Assembly: GCA_028023455.1 (NCBI GenBank)
Contig: JAQFVV010000018.1
Span: 3,623,800-3,687,799, forward strand
DNA from: Epiperipatus broadwayi
Lineage: Eukaryota; Onychophora; Udeonychophora; Euonychophora; Peripatidae
DNA length: 64,000 nucleotides
Reading direction: 5' to 3'
This document shows, piece after piece, positions 1 through 14,700 of this stretch. The position numbers were made by a program, and so were the translations under genes. A model generated the notes under the pieces. That model was not told the DNA's origin. It saw only the letters and a program-made list of their open reading frames with translations, and searched no databases. Each line of letters starts with the position of its first letter. The stretch's first letter is position 1.

Positions 1-285
1 GATATTTGTAGTTATTAACTTCTTTTAATTCATGATTTTTACTCTTTTCTGATAAAATCCCTGAATATTACTTTAGTCTTTTTTAGCATTTATCCTTAAT
101 CTTACTTTCTTATTTTAATCTGATAACTCTTGCAACATTTTCTGAATGTCTAAAGCATTATTTGCAAAACAATCACATTATAGTTAAAATCTATATGATT
201 TAAATAATCCCTATTTACTTATACATCCTTAAACTTACACTTTAATCCAAAAAATATTTCTTGTAAAACTGCTAGATTACAAATA
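1..285 (-). mobile_element. RTE-like LINE fragment (decayed)
   Basis: This segment matches 44621-44890 of the better preserved LINE further right over most of its length, with many substitutions and small gaps. It corresponds to the region between the RT active site and the C-terminal part of that LINE, read on the minus strand. No open frame survives. The element is cut by the left edge of the window, so more of it may lie outside. Confidence 0.7.
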
Positions 286-3180
286 TGTCACTTGATTTAC
301 TTCTATTTTGACAAAAAAGTACATTTTTGATATAACAAAGAAAGACAACGAGATAAAGATATTTTCTAGACAGAGATGTTTCTTTTCATAATGCATGTGA
401 TTATAAAAGTTCTTTTTAATCTAGTTCATACTTAAAAAGATTAAGAAAAAAATTTAATTTAATTATATTGAGCTTATTTTCACTTTGATGTAGGTAAAAT
501 TAAAAAAAAAATATTGTTAATACAATTAGAATTTTATTTTTTTATTAATTAAAAAGAAAAAATAGTTACTTAAACTTTTTATTTATAATTTTTAGTACAT
601 TTTCATAGTAATAATATAAATACTGAGATCAGTTTAACTGAAACAAAAACAAAAAAAGAAAAGCTATTGCTACAGTCTCGATGCTGGTTATAGCCCAAAT
701 GTATCTGATTCAGCTTGCTGTAATAGAAGTTCAGAAATTATAGAAGCTAAATGTGAATTGATTAAGCTAGCGTTACCTTTTCTATCTGTTAACTGAAACA
801 CACTATAAAGACAACCTATAGATGAAGTCATCTCACTTGTGTATCAAAACATGAATATAGGATCTCTAATGTTAAGAGATTGTGGTAACATTTCTTAACC
901 CACAATGGCTACAATATATGTTGTAGCATAGATGCTACAAGTAGTAGCTCATATTGCTCCTATGAAAAGTATTTGTTTTATAAAATTATTATTCAAAATT
1001 TGATTTTTTTAAAAATATAAGCATTATTTACAATAACTATTAAAATATTTTAAAAAATATAATCATGAAATCACAAAAATGAAGAAATAAAATTAATTTT
1101 GTTTAGAATAGCTTCTAACTGGAATCAGTTGAATGCTTTCTTACAATATATTATTACAATAAAATAAATTTTCTTTTTACTATTGTAGGCATTAATTACA
1201 ATAAATATTATATGTCCAAAAAAAAATAAAAAAAAATAGTGATAATTTGCAAAAATTGAAATTTAATTCTGTTTAGACTACAGGTAGTATGAATATTGCT
1301 AATTCCAAAAAAAAAGGAAACATAAAACTTACACTAAGTGAGCTAAATTCAAACTAATTTGATTTTTGTAGAATAGAAGCATACCTAAAAAAATATTGAC
1401 ATAGATATTTGTTTAATTTAAAAAATTAAATAAAATTAATGCATGTGAAAAATTATAGTTATATTATATACTAGTTTTAGCCATTGTAGGTTAAACTATT
1501 ATAGATATGTATAAAAGCACTCATCATTGATATGCTGTGTAAAACTATCAGTTTAAATATTACTTTTAATGAAAAATCTAATATTATTTATATGTAAAAT
1601 TTTATATTTGTGTATTCGGTGCACAGCTGTAAGTTATTCCTTATAGAGAAAATCCACATTGTGCATACTATTTTACTATAGTGCTAAAAAATAAAAATAA
1701 ATCTGCATTTTTATGATATAGAATAAAAAAATATTTGCACTTACACTTGTTTTAAAATCTTAATAAATAATTTTTGATATAAATTAATAAGGATTTCTGA
1801 ATGAACTGACAAACAGGGTTAAAATTAACTTTTGATTTAGTTTTTCTTTTGTCAAAAAACATGAATAGTTTTATAAATAGAAAAAAAAAAATTTATTCCT
1901 AAGAGATTTCGTTTAAATGTTAATAATAATAATAATAAAAAATCTAAAATATGAAGTTACAATTAATATATTTATATAGATAGAAATAGAAAAATTTTTG
2001 TTATAAAATTAATAATTGAAATACTTCATTTTATATCACAACAGGCATGTACATATGTGCACATATTTACGTGTATGCACAATATATGTATAAGTTCATT
2101 TATTTGGGAATGAATTAGCCTTATAAAAGTTAAAGAAAATAATAATTACTGAAATATTTTGTATTATTAGATATATGTGTGCATACATTTATGTGATTTT
2201 TAAAATCCATTTATATATTTCTGTAAACTATAATTTAAATAGTATTACTAAATTTATTGTCTTCTGTTAAAATTACTATGGAAATACTTAACAAATCAAT
2301 GTTGAATATAATTTATTTGAATCAAGAATCTTTATCAGATATTTAGTCCACTTTTATTATTGTTACTGATCAATTAATAAAATTATAAATCATTATTTCA
2401 AATTATCATAGTGAGTTTATTTAAAAATGGAATAGATTAAATATGATCTTCATTCTTGCACACATGTTAAGCAGAATTGATTGCTATTGTAAATTAGTTA
2501 TACCCATAATGGTATTTAATACGTGTGGGTCTGAACATCTTTATAATTCTCTTTAGAATGATTTAGATGTTCTAAAGTTTACTTTAAAGACTGCACTACA
2601 TTTTATTATATGTTTGATGATAATAACTAGGATTTTATAGTATGTCTTTTTTAGAATCAATCAAGGATGATTGTTGGTAATTATTTGCTGCTGATACTGT
2701 GCTTATCAGTTTTATTATTCATATTTGCTTCTGGTGATAAGCTGATGAATAGTATCTGTTTATGCTTGATCCAACTCCCATTAATATTAACTATATCATT
2801 ACAATAAAGACAAAATAATATAAGGAGGATGGATGATATTGATAAATGATGAATAGCAAAGAGGCTTTCCTCATTCAAATTATATATGTATGTTAAATTC
2901 ATAAAAATAACATTACTTTTATATATGAAACAATAATATTTAAATTATTTAAAAATAAACAAAAAAAGATTATATAAAATCTTAATTTCAATTTATTATG
3001 ACTACTAAGGAAAAAAAATTAAACATAAAATTAATTAAATCAATTAAAAAAACAAAACATTGGGGTTTCTTAGTGGCATTCGTTATTTTGAAATAAAATG
3101 ATAAACTTATTTCTGAAATATTACATGCATTGTTATAATTTATGTCTCAAAACTAATTCATACTCAATAATTTGATGATA
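286..3180. other. MLST8 intron 3, no gene recognised
   Basis: Very A+T-rich sequence with no credible coding exon. I looked for the next MLST8 WD40 exon on the minus strand and did not find it. An AAT run lies near 1920-1937. The block at about 660-960 is visibly more complex than its surroundings and may be an old repeat, but I cannot classify it. Confidence 0.6.
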
Positions 3181-3189
3181 GAACTGGCT

Positions 3190-5110
3190 AGTAACTTTAA
3201 TAATTATAATTTACAAACAGATCAATTATGTATTGGCAGGTGCAATGACAAAATTTTTCAATCAGATGTGTAATGAAAGGATTGAATGGACTTACATAAA
3301 CAACAAAATTATTTTTAATATTAAAAAAGACAAATCAAAACAAACCCTAATTTTCGAAGACCTAATAAATATATCTATAGAGGATATTGACTCCAAGATT
3401 TTGGCTCGAATACTAGTGAAAAAATTAAATAACTTAGTTAGAGATAAAAGATCATCAACACATCACGCTATCAAGGATAAAAGAGCCATAAATGCAGCTC
3501 TGAAAATACAAGAAGCAATAAAGTATGCAAAGGAACTTAAGCTATCACAATAGACTTTGAAATACAAATTTTTTAAATCAGCGTTTGACCTAGTTAACTG
3601 GTCATATCTCATAAAAGCCCTGAACAATCTGATTCAAGAAGACAAATACCTTGAGAATGCTATAGTGAATTACATAAGAAATAATAGAATGTCTTACAAA
3701 AATTGTATGTGCAGATCTGAATACTTCATTCCAGAGAAAGGAATTCCCCAAGGTTCTCCATTAGCAGCAGTCTTATTTGCAATTTACATAGACCCCAAGA
3801 TTAAAAAAATTAAGACATTGGTTAATGGGATCTATCTACCGCATTTGGGTATCACAATAGGAGTCACAACCTTTATTGATGACATTATAATAATAGTAGA
3901 AAATAGTTATAATATTAATGCAGTGATGAAAGGCCTAAAAAAGTTTCAAGAAGTAATAGGTTCAGTAGTTCAATCTAATAAATCGGCAGCATGGCAATTG
4001 GCAATGGGTAAAAAAATACCATTCGAATTTATAGCCCAACCGAAGTCATTTCTTGGATTGCCATTATATATGATAAAAGACACGAATGAATAGTCACTTA
4101 AATCCGCTAATTATAAAAAAAATTGAAGAGAGGATTAACTACTTCACATTGTTCAAGCTCTATGAAGTGACAAGAATTCAATTGTTCAATGCAATTGCAA
4201 TAGGGGTCCTTAGTTATTACAACCCTTGGGTAAAATTATATAACAAAACAATTTGTAGTATTAACCAGATGGCTAGAAAATTGAGATTACTGTCAACGGC
4301 TATATTACAGTTGCCCATTAATGAGGGAGGGCTTAACTTGGTTGATCAAAAGTATATGTAAATTTTATTACTGCAAGAACATATTTAAATGTTATGAAGG
4401 ATCAATTATTCAGTGCGCCAACAGGAGATATAAAAATATATAGTGAAATAGGGACAGAGAGATCTTATTTGGCAGATATGTTTATTGCATATAAGGACAT
4501 ACAAGATGAGCTAAAAGTGCAAAACTTGGAAGGCATTGGATATAAAGACATAATTAGGGAAGTAAAAACTCCTGAAAATTCATGAATAAACTGGTCAATA
4601 AAAGGGGTGCTAAGTAAATTCCACTCAATTTATACACCACAGACATATATGAAATTTATATTCAAGTTGATCAATGGAATTTTACTGACTACAACATACA
4701 TTAATAAAAGGTTGTGAATGAGCTTAGAGGAAACTTGTTCATTTTGCAAAAATAACTGGGAAAATTTTCACACTTACTCGAAGAATGCACTGCCTTTGGG
4801 AGGCTAAGATACAGAGTTTTCCACACACCAATGATCAATCTTAAAATGTTACTGAAACAAAATGTAATAAAATTTCAACCACATAATGTAATGGTGATAA
4901 TACATACACTAAAAACTATATGGACAAACCAGTGTTGTTTAATCTTTGATAATAAAAAAATTTAATTGGTTGAAAAAACTTGACAATGATTGGGACAATT
5001 ATTTTGGTAGGTGTTTGAAATGCAGGCCAAAGAAGGTTATGGAAACTGTATGGGGAGGGACTGCTATTACCACTTGTGAAATGTGGAAATAAAAGTAGAT
5101 ATACAAATAA
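3190..5110 (+). mobile_element. Decayed non-LTR retrotransposon (LINE) with RT remnants
   Basis: Reverse transcriptase signatures run in order across several frames: a motif-A-like FDLVNW at about 3585-3605, motif B GIPQGSPLAAVLF at about 3740-3780, and motif C with FIDD at about 3870-3885. After these come a thumb-like GGLNLV at about 4330 and a cysteine/histidine pattern (C..C....E..H) near 4735-4770. Stop codons and frameshifts separate the pieces, so the element is dead. RT, zinc-knuckle tail and no LTRs mark a LINE. The clade is unresolved; Tx1/L1-like and Jockey-like are both possible. Confidence 0.75.
3557..4093 (+). pseudogene. LINE reverse transcriptase fragment
   Basis: A 178-codon open stretch encodes the palm of a LINE reverse transcriptase, with PQGS (motif B) and FIDD (motif C, the metal-binding aspartates). 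It ends at a stop just before a second open piece at 4086-4361 that continues the thumb in another frame, so a frameshift has split the ORF. A further piece at 4394-4585 probably belongs to the same ORF. The first codons are out of phase with the fragment at 3233-3553. It is a relic inside an MLST8 intron, antisense to that gene. Confidence 0.75.
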
Positions 5111-5345
5111 AGAATGAGATAATAAAAGTATGTAAAGTGATAAAATAAATGATTTTTCAAAAGCGAATAAAAATTCCATGTTTAAACTAGGAATACAAGT
5201 TATACGGTCTAAGTCTTGGATTTAATAAGAAAATTATATTACTTTATAATAATGAGAGATTTATAGATTCACAATGTGGTATTATGAGGACAAGATTAGT
5301 AAATTTATGGTGATGAATAAAGTTAATCAAACTAATTTGTAGATT

Positions 5346-6006
5346 AAAACAGGCAAAACTCTCCATACAGTAGTGCCACTCACTGCAAGCCAGAGTAATC
5401 AATGGATGCCAGAAGGTTTGTGCATAAAATCTCTATTTAGTGCCTACTCATCCAATATCCCCAGACTAGTTTCTGGCTTGTGGTCTTCATCAGTGAGAAG
5501 CCTTGGATTTTAAGATCTAATGCAATTCTCCAGCATCCACCTTTTATTTCTATTTAACTACAAAACTATGAGAATAAAATTAAACACACAACAATATTTT
5601 CAATTTAAGCTCATTAGCTTATAGTCATAGGTCTGAACTCAGTTCAGTACCCATACATTTTGGTGTCATTGATTCTTTAATAACCATAGCCACCACTATA
5701 TCCTACTAGCCAGGATTGGTATTAAACCACCAAACATCACATGACCACCATTTCTAGCAGGCAAAACTCTCCATACAGTAGTGCCACTCAGTGAAAGCCA
5801 AAGTAATCAATGGATACCAGAAATTAGTCTGGGGATATTGGATGAGTAGACACTAGATAGGGATTTTTTTACACAAGCCTTCTGGCATCCATTCATTACT
5901 CTGGCTTGCACTGAGTGGCACTACTGTATGGAGAGTTTTGCTTGTTTTAATAACAGTTATGAGCAAGCATAAGAAATGGTGGTCATGTGATGTTTGGTGG
6001 TTAATT
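5346..6006. repeat. Hammerhead-ribozyme repeat, locus 1 (tandem plus inverted)
   Basis: A copy of the dispersed repeat family seen best at 46781-48256. One unit in minus orientation covers about 5346-5760. A second, partial minus unit follows head to tail from about 5720 to 5820. At 5820/5821 the sequence flips to a partial plus-orientation copy that ends near 6006. The landmark CTCCATACAGTAGTGCCACT occurs in both orientations. No coding capacity is seen. Confidence 0.85.
5458..5499 (-). ncRNA. Hammerhead ribozyme, core intact, weak stem II
   Basis: Read on the minus strand: stem I TTCTCA pairs with TGGGGA (with wobbles), then core CTGATGA, stem II AGAC..GCCA with loop CACAA, core GAAA, and a two-base-pair stem III closing on a GTC cleavage triplet. 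All core bases are present, but stem II has two mismatches compared with the perfect copies at 46944-46985 and 48135-48176. Cleavage activity is therefore doubtful. Confidence 0.65.
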
Positions 6007-9000
6007 TGTAGATATTTTCTATACATATTTAGAGATTTGTTTAATAAAGTTTATTACTTAAAATAAAATAAAAAATTCAAGAAACCATATTAAATGGGCA
6101 ATATTTTATTCTATCACACTTTTTATTTCTACTATAATTTTTTTTAAAATTGAGTTTTCTTTTATTTCAAATTGCATTATATATATATAAACGTTTTTAA
6201 TTGTGTATAGAAAATTGCACAGCATGGCAATAACCATGATAAAAGCTAAATAGCAAGTGTAATTAATTTTTCTTTTAAGATATAATATTCTCTATTTTGT
6301 TTATTATTTTTACATTTAATATTGGATATTCATTCATCTACTTTATTCCATAGTTTTCTCATTCTATTTTATATTAATTGCATATTTGCTATGATACATC
6401 ATCCTCTATTACAGAACTTTAACTGTACAACTCTATTAAATATTTTTCTTTTTATTAAATAAAGAAAATAATAATTATAGATATCTTTCTCTAACAAATG
6501 TAATTCATCTAAAAGGCAGAAAAAGATTTGCAATCCTTTCAATAGAAATTAAACACATACAAAAAACAATACGTTGTATATAATAAATTATGTAAATAAA
6601 TGTTTAAAATTAAAATATATGTGTGTGTGTGTGTTTATATTATAACAATACACTATCACTGTAAAGTGGCTATAGTTTAAAACTAAAAATTTAATTGGCT
6701 TTAATTTTTATAGTTAAGCAAAAATATTCATCATTGTCACTGGTTGTATAGCAACCTATATAATCAATATCATGCTTATTAGGCTCTCATATTAATGTTT
6801 ATAAAAATATATATAATTTTATAAAGCATTTTTGAATGGCTTTCCAAGGAGATTTTATTATCGATGCTTGTATAAATTACATATGCATATATTTTGTCAT
6901 TATTCTTATTAAGAAACAAAGACATCAAATAGTATAAACATATAAAACTCCTCACACATATAAAACAACTAATTCCATACAGAAATAAAGAATAGAATTA
7001 TAAATCTAGCACTACTACACAAAATATTTTGAGGTAAAGCAATTGTATTTAGATTACATTTTTATTTATGTGCAGAATAAATAGGTCTTACATTTATATT
7101 TTGTGTGTGTGTGTGGAAGCTTAAGTGTTTAGATTTTTATTTAGCATAGATTGATTTAGTAGCTAGAATTTTGAGAAAACAATAAATTATTTATTAACAG
7201 ATCAAAATAAATTTAACTGAATAAATATCTGAGCACTTCATAGTTTTATGATTTATTTATTTTAAATAAATATTTGTAATATCATTTCAAAACCCTGAAA
7301 TGAAAGTGAAGCAATTGGAAAAGAATGAAACTATTATTTTATTTTTTCTTCATTTTCAAATGGTGTTTCTATAATTTTACAGCCTTGTTTCAAAAAAATG
7401 TCAATGCTAACATTTGCCTGGCAGTAACCATGATGGCCTCTTTCAATATTTCCTACACAAACCAAGAAACCCCAATGCATGATGGAGAATATTCTGTAAT
7501 CCAGACATTATGTGATAACTGGTATAAACACTGAAGTTTGGAAAATTCAGACAGTCTTCACAAACTGTTATTGCAGTCAAGATCTAAACAGGTTCAATAA
7601 TTTAAATAGCCATTTTGACTGACATCTACATGATGATCATTTAGATTAAAGAGTCTAGATATTTCCCTTTGCTAGGCAAATGACTTTTTATCATTCTAGG
7701 AGAAAGATAGATAGCAACAAATAAAACAGAAATCATCATTGATTATTAATTCTTTATTTCAAGAAATCTCATTTATTGCAGTCAACTGTTAGTGGAAAAA
7801 TAGTTAAATTGACTTACAGAATGCTGTCTTACAACTTCAACAATAAATTAATGAATTTTTCCATTTGGAAGTAATGGTAAATACCTGATATATTTTGGAA
7901 AATTATATTTATTAATTTCAAATAAATTGCTGATGTTTACTTTCAAAAACATGGTAACATGTGAATTTATCTAGTCTTTAATTATGTAAGGCAAAATTTT
8001 AAACAATAATTTTTCAACTGAAATATGCATCTATAAAATTGCTGCTTAGAGAAACAAATGTTCAAAAGTAATGAAAATCACTTTGTTATGGATGACAAAC
8101 TATTTGTTTTATCAGAGATATGATCAGAATTACTGACATCATGGATTAAAGATCTATAAATGAATAGATTAAGTATATATCTCAAATTAAAAAAAATAAT
8201 GAATGCTAACCTTTGGATAAAATTATAACAGATCTGTTCAAATAAATTAATTTGCTACATGTAACAAACTCTGCAGTGCTTAAAGAAATGCATTACAGAT
8301 TATCAATGCTAAATATTTAAATACCATTCAGTGGATAATGGTTAATGAAGCTAAATATTTAAATGCCACTGCTGAATTGTGGATTATCAAAGCAAATATT
8401 AAATATGATAAATGTCCAAGTGATAAACAATCATAAAATGGATTAATGTGTTGAATGTAATTTTCCTTGAGTTATCAAGTATGATAACCAAAATTTATTA
8501 ATCTTTATGCTGTGTCCAGAATTATATTATAAAAATGAAATTAATTGTGAAATAAACTACATAGATTATTTAATACACTTTCTCATAATTGCTTCTTTCT
8601 TAGTTAGTTAATATTATAATTGATATTAATATAATAAAGTTTTCTCAGATGTTACTAGGAGGTAATATTTAATATTATTGTTGATATTGTATGGGATTAA
8701 ATGGGATTTACCTTAGGTTTAGGTTGGATAAATGGAAGTAATTATTAAACTTATATAAAACTGTGCTATATTACTATTATATGATTTATGGGTTCTTAAG
8801 TTTCAACCTCAAAGTTAAATAGAGTTAATTACTGTTATTTAGATAAGTAGTTCTGCAAGGAATGTTTTATGTGTCACTCTTTATATGTTAGTATTAATTT
8901 TTCACTGTTATATAGTATGTAGCAAGGCATCCTAATGATCTCTTTATATTTTGTTAGTGGAGTAGCACTTCTAATGTTTAAGCCTGCAAATGAATCCAGT

Positions 9001-10940
9001 AAAGGATCTTGAAGTAAAATAAATAAGGCAATGAGATAAATATCATCTAGGTATACTAAGCAATGATTGTACTTGCTTCTCTTAAAAGAATGAAAACTTC
9101 TCCCGCATTGATGAGATTGAATAGTTGATTAGTTAGTGAAACAAACTAATTAAGGACCATACAGAGAATTTATCATTGATCATTATGATGATGATTATTA
9201 TTCTCCAGTATTTGAATTGATTATTTTTAAAAATAATAGCAAATCCGATTTAATGTTAGTGTTCTTGCAACAGTGGCTGGTAACACACTTTTTATGTTCC
9301 AAATTCAAATTAGATTTAGGAAACAAATAATAATATTTATTAGACATTTTATATAATTCTTTTATTGTTATTATTCATTTCATTTAGTTTAGATTGAGTA
9401 ATAAAATAATTGTTAATTTTTAATATTTCTCTTTTGTCATTATTAAAGAAACATTGTCATAGCATATTCACAATACAAAAGGTCATATTTGACATATTAG
9501 TTAACACATAAAATCTATTTGGATTAAATACATCATTACTGTATTAATGTTATCTGAAATATAAAAGAATTGGATAAAATGATGTACATAAAATCCCTTT
9601 TGCATTGTAGTATCCTCAAATATATAAACACACTTTATAGCCATGCATATTTTTTCATATTTTATAAAACCCTGAGCAAAATCATTATTCAATTTTACAT
9701 TTAAAATTGGCCCTAGTTTTAAAACACAGAATGAGTTACTCTTAATTAGTTCTTATAGTAAAAAAAAATATATTAGCAAAGATTTTTATTAATAAAATAA
9801 AATAAGACTAAGAGTGTACATATTACTGAATAACACGGAAAAATTTATTTATTTTATTGAATGTGAATCTATTATTAAAGTATAGAATAGTTTACCTTAT
9901 GTGAAAATATAAAAACTAGTATGCATTGGGAAGTGTAAGTTAAGTGAGGGATAGTAGTTGCACTTTCTTCCCATTATTGCCTGCACTACATCTCAACTGA
10001 AATTACATCTTAAACTGGCTTTCTCCACATTATTGCCACCAATATGACAACCGATCTTTCTTATGGTTTCACTATATATATTAAAATATAATTGTAATAA
10101 CTATATGATTGTTAGTAATCTTGGAAATCAAATAAAAAAGATAAAAAATCTGTATATTAATTTCTGCCATGAAAAGTTTTCCAAATATATTGAGTACTGA
10201 GACTTAATTATATGTAAAATTACATGACAGTTAAGTTAGTATAAATGAAACCTTTAACAAACAACACATTTGTATCCTAGAAATAAATTATTAGTTTCTT
10301 TTTCCTGAAATCATGGCAATGGAATTTACACCATATATTTTTCCTTTTACTTTTATTTTCATAGCTATGACATACATTTATTCCATTTAGGGCTTTTGTT
10401 TTCACACATTTCTAGTATTGAAAGTGATATTGAATTCTTTTTTTTTTCGTAACATAATAGTTTAATTCTTCTGTTTTTTTTTTTAAAAAAAAAACCATGT
10501 ATATAATTAAAAATTAATAATTATTAAAAAAATCTCTTGCAACAGCAACTAAAATTTGATAATTTAAAATAAGGCTCTACTAAATTTATATGCTCAGTTT
10601 ACAATTAAATCTTACTATTACTGACATCAGAAAAAATACATACTTCAATGAAAAATTAGATTTAATATAATTAAGCAATTAAAAGACAGTGTTAGTAAAA
10701 CTATTTTCCAGTCTCTCCATTTCTGTTACCAAATTACTAGAAAAATAATTTAGCATATCTCAACCTTCGTTTAAACAAAGAGTATGAATAACCACCTTTT
10801 TTTTTTACTTTAATTTTTTTGTATAAAACAATATAATAGCTAGTATCATTTTTAAAACCATCTTTCAGATAGCAAAGATTACCTTTCAATAAATAACTAT
10901 ATGTATATTTTTCTCATTTTTACTTTAATGAATAGTAGAA
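6007..10940. other. MLST8 intron 3, no gene recognised
   Basis: A+T-rich sequence without a supportable exon on either strand. A short GT microsatellite lies near 6620-6634, with another GT run near 7100-7115. The 69-codon open stretch at 7325-7534 has no recognisable features. Small local duplications occur near 8280-8400 (a repeated CTAAATATTTAAAT context). I see nothing else. Confidence 0.55.
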
Positions 10941-11195
10941 GTTTGGACATCAAAATCCCTATCTAGAGCCTACTCACCCAATATCCCCAGACTAGTTTAA
11001 GGCTTGTGGCCTTCATTAATGGAGATATTGGATGAATAGGCACTAGATAGGAATTTGGATGCACAAACCTTCTAGTATCCATTGATCACTGTGGCTTGGA
11101 CTGAATGACCCTACTGTTTGGAGAGATTTGCTACTGTTTTAACAGCTTGTATAAGTATAAGAAATGATGACTGTGTGATGCTTTAATGGTTTAAT
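10941..11195. repeat. Hammerhead-ribozyme repeat, locus 2 (decayed palindrome)
   Basis: A minus-orientation fragment (about 10941-11021) joins directly to a plus-orientation fragment (about 11022-11195) of the same family, ending in the conserved block around GGAGAGATTTG. The hammerhead position at 10984-11025 (minus) is disrupted: CTGATGA reads TTAATGA and GAAA reads TAAA. Stem II reads AGGC..GCCT where intact copies have TGGC..GCCA, so the base pair nearest the core is swapped but kept. Confidence 0.8.
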
Positions 11196-11539
11196 TTTTA
11201 CTTTAGATGAATCTATTATCAAAATTAATATTTAAAATGAAGCACTTGAGATAAAAAAATTAATAATATAAAATTAAATGATTATTATAAAGCAATAAGT
11301 AAGTGAATGGTTTGTTGCTTGAGATTTCATATGAAGTTGGAGTACTAAAAGTAATAAAGTTGAAATGTAAGTCATCTTGAACTCTGTATAGATTATTAAA
11401 AGTTCTATTTTGTAAAACAATGACAAAAAAAAAACAAAAAACAACAACACTTTTACATTTACATGTATAATTTCAATATAAATGTGCATATATAACAATT
11501 ATTTTCTAAAATAAAATTTAAAAAATTAAAATAATCAAC

Positions 11540-11702
11540 CTGAGATCCCAGATTCTACAAGAACCATCTTCTCCTCCAGAATACATCCATTTGCCTTCTT
11601 TATGAAAACCAACAGATGTAACATTTTTACTAATACCTTCACAATTAATGACTGGATTAGGATTATTTGAATTAAGGTCATATAATCGAATATGTTGAAA
11701 AC
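11540..11702 (-). CDS. MLST8: MLST8 exon 3
   Basis: A 163-nt exon from an acceptor TTTAG to a donor AG|GTTGAT. It completes blade 2 ([16 protein letters not shown]) and encodes blade 3, ending in the WD-type RIWDL. Two bases carry over to the next exon, which is not in this window. Confidence 0.94.
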
Positions 11703-14700
11703 CTAAATATATATATATGAAATTTTAAAAAAATAATTATTTAAATCTTATTTTTATTATAATTTTTTTTTTTAATTAATGTAAATTTCTTACCTGCTGC
11801 AGCTAAAGTCTGATGGTCTGGAATAACTTCCATTGCATTTACTTGCTGGATTAGTCAAGAATTATCAACATTATGATTCAACAAACATAAGACAAATTAT
11901 ATAAAACATATAAAAATTCTATAATTACATCAACAAACCTGCTTAAAATAATTTTCATCATAATCTTATTCAACATTAAAGCAATTGTTTCAATAATATT
12001 AATTTTACAGAACTTTGTGCAATTATACTTATAAATAGATAGCTTGAGATTCATAAAAAAACATTTGTAAATTCTTCACTCATTATCCACACTTGATTCT
12101 TAATCTGAATTTACTAATATTTAGAATCCCTTCTTTGTCATTAGATCAAATATTACATTATACCCGTATATTATTATAAGATTTCTATGAATTTCATTAT
12201 TCTTCATAATTCTTTATTATACACTTCTAAAACATATATTGTCAAATTGGTGAAATTAATATACATCACAGCATGTACCCATCATAATTCCATACAAATG
12301 TAGTATATTATTATGGTTATCTAATTTTGCCAGAGCCAAAAAACTTATTTAAGATTGCAACTAACAAAGAATGTAAATTTGTTGATCTTTCAAAACATCG
12401 AAATTAGTTTATTGATCAACTTTTGCGGTTACATTTACAGCCTTGATGATATAACAATATTATATATATATATATATTGCATGAAAAAATCTTATTAGAA
12501 CTTATAGAAGGTCTTTAAATATTATTATAGATTATAAATCAATCCTAGATAATTTAGATTTAAACTGTTTTTGAAAAACCCTTATAGATCATTATGGCAT
12601 AGCTTACTACTTTAATTTTGACTAACACATATAGCCAGGTATAATCTGTGAATAAAAGGTCTTATTGAGTATACCAATGAGGATAAACCACATAGGAAGT
12701 CAAAGTTCTTTAGTTACTGGTTATCAAAAGCAATACTATGGCTGCCTGGACTATATAATAAGCAGGCTTGTTTATCTTTCAAACCACATTCAATTTATAT
12801 TCTGGAAATATTACAATGTAGTTTCAATGGCATACATGCTAATGAATGGTCATTGCTAAACAATAGAAAAAAAAAATTTGAAACTAATATATGGTGTTCA
12901 CCCAGAATTCATTCATGCTAATGTACTGGTGTGCTACTGCAACTAATTTCCAAAAACAATTCCAACAGAAAACAAGAAAAAATATATGCAAAAACTACAA
13001 TGAACATATTTCTAGCACTGAATCCATTTCCTAAAATCTATGGATGTCTTATCACATTAAGCAGAATAAAGATTCATGTCAAACATTAATTCAAAAGAAT
13101 TAATAAATCAGCTGAAGCAAATCTTTCTGTATCATAGACTGTCTATAACAACTTACATAATTTACAACTATCAACTTCACTGAACTGTTCACTAATTAGG
13201 GAATAGTTCACCTATATATCCATCCCTGATATCCTCAAAACAAATGGAATTTCTGAAAAGAAGTATATCATTTCAAGAAAATGTTTTATAAATTTTTTTT
13301 TGCTGCCAAATTAAACTAACATAGTATTTTTTTAATGTTAACAAGTAAGACACCAATATAATGGAGGGAGGGGGATATTTGAGTATTGGCAATAATTCAG
13401 CAAATTCAGTCCAACAGAAAATACAAACCTTCATCTAAATTCACAATAGAAGCATGGCTTGAATTCAAGACAGTCAAAGAAATGATGGAGTAGCTGCTGT
13501 CTAATCAGAATGCAGTAATCATAAAGGAAATTAGTTATATTAATTCCTGCAAATATCTCAGATCAACATGAAAAATCCCCGAAATGTTTCCAGATAATTA
13601 CCAGATGAGATCTGCAACATAGCCAAATATATCCTCACTTTTAAAAGATGCATGGAAACAATTGGTATTTGTAATAGAAGTAAAATAACATTTGTAGTCT
13701 AATCAAATTTACACAAATATTACCAAAAAAAAAAAAACTACCCCAGCTTACTTTGAATACTCTGTAAACATCAGAAGTATAAAAGATAATCTATGTCTCT
13801 CAACTTTTGAAAATGATGAAAAGCTACATCCATCTACTATTAAAACATATATATTAATATATAAATTTCTGCTACATAATCATAAACATAAATGATATCA
13901 AATTAGATAAAATGCATCCATTACTTCTAATAACATTATAAGTTATATACATAAACTACATCCACCTACTATTAAATCATTTAATAAATGATTGTTAATG
14001 AATACATACACAAAAAAAGAACAGTTTTTTAATTAAATATTCAGCTTTATTACTGCCTAGCATGCTTCGATATATCATGTATATCATATTCATAAGTAAT
14101 ATGACTCAAAAGTTCTTGATATTAGTGTATAAGTAGTGATTAATTAGCTAATCAAAAATATTAAAATTTATTAAAATAGCTCACTTCTTTGATAGAGTGA
14201 TAATTGTATCTATATCTTTTCTACTGATCAAAAAGCAGTCACTTGCTATTGTCCGGGTCTTTTTAATATCATGTTTTCTGTCATCTCTCTCCATACATAT
14301 AATTTTTACTTTTGATAATTAAAATCTATGACTGGTTTTTGGTTCATGGTGAATGAATATTGATATATAGTCTTTATTTTTAAGGGCTCTGTTGTATAAA
14401 TATCTATGTTGGGCCAATTTAATTGAAAGATTAGCCCACAACTCACTACAATATGCTAAGTTGCATGCATGTTGGCTCCATTTAATTTTATAGACCATTT
14501 GATGTACAGATTCATTCAACGGTTTGTCTTTAGAATTGTTAATTAATTGGTTCAAAGATGTAGAGATTCGAAAGCTTATGTTGAATTTGTCTTTGTACAT
14601 TTTTTTTAATTTATAAGGGAGATTAATCCACTTTTTAGGCTTCTCTTGTTGAGTAAAACAAGGATTTCTTATTTTGTTGTAAAACCTATTTATAGTGTTA

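Noticed and set aside
7325-7534. 69-codon plus-strand open frame in MLST8 intron 3
   Set aside because: No domain or splice context; the minus strand was also checked for an MLST8 exon and does not match.
12665-12859. 64-codon open frame in MLST8 intron 1
   Set aside because: No recognisable motif and no splice-site support; A+T-driven chance frame.
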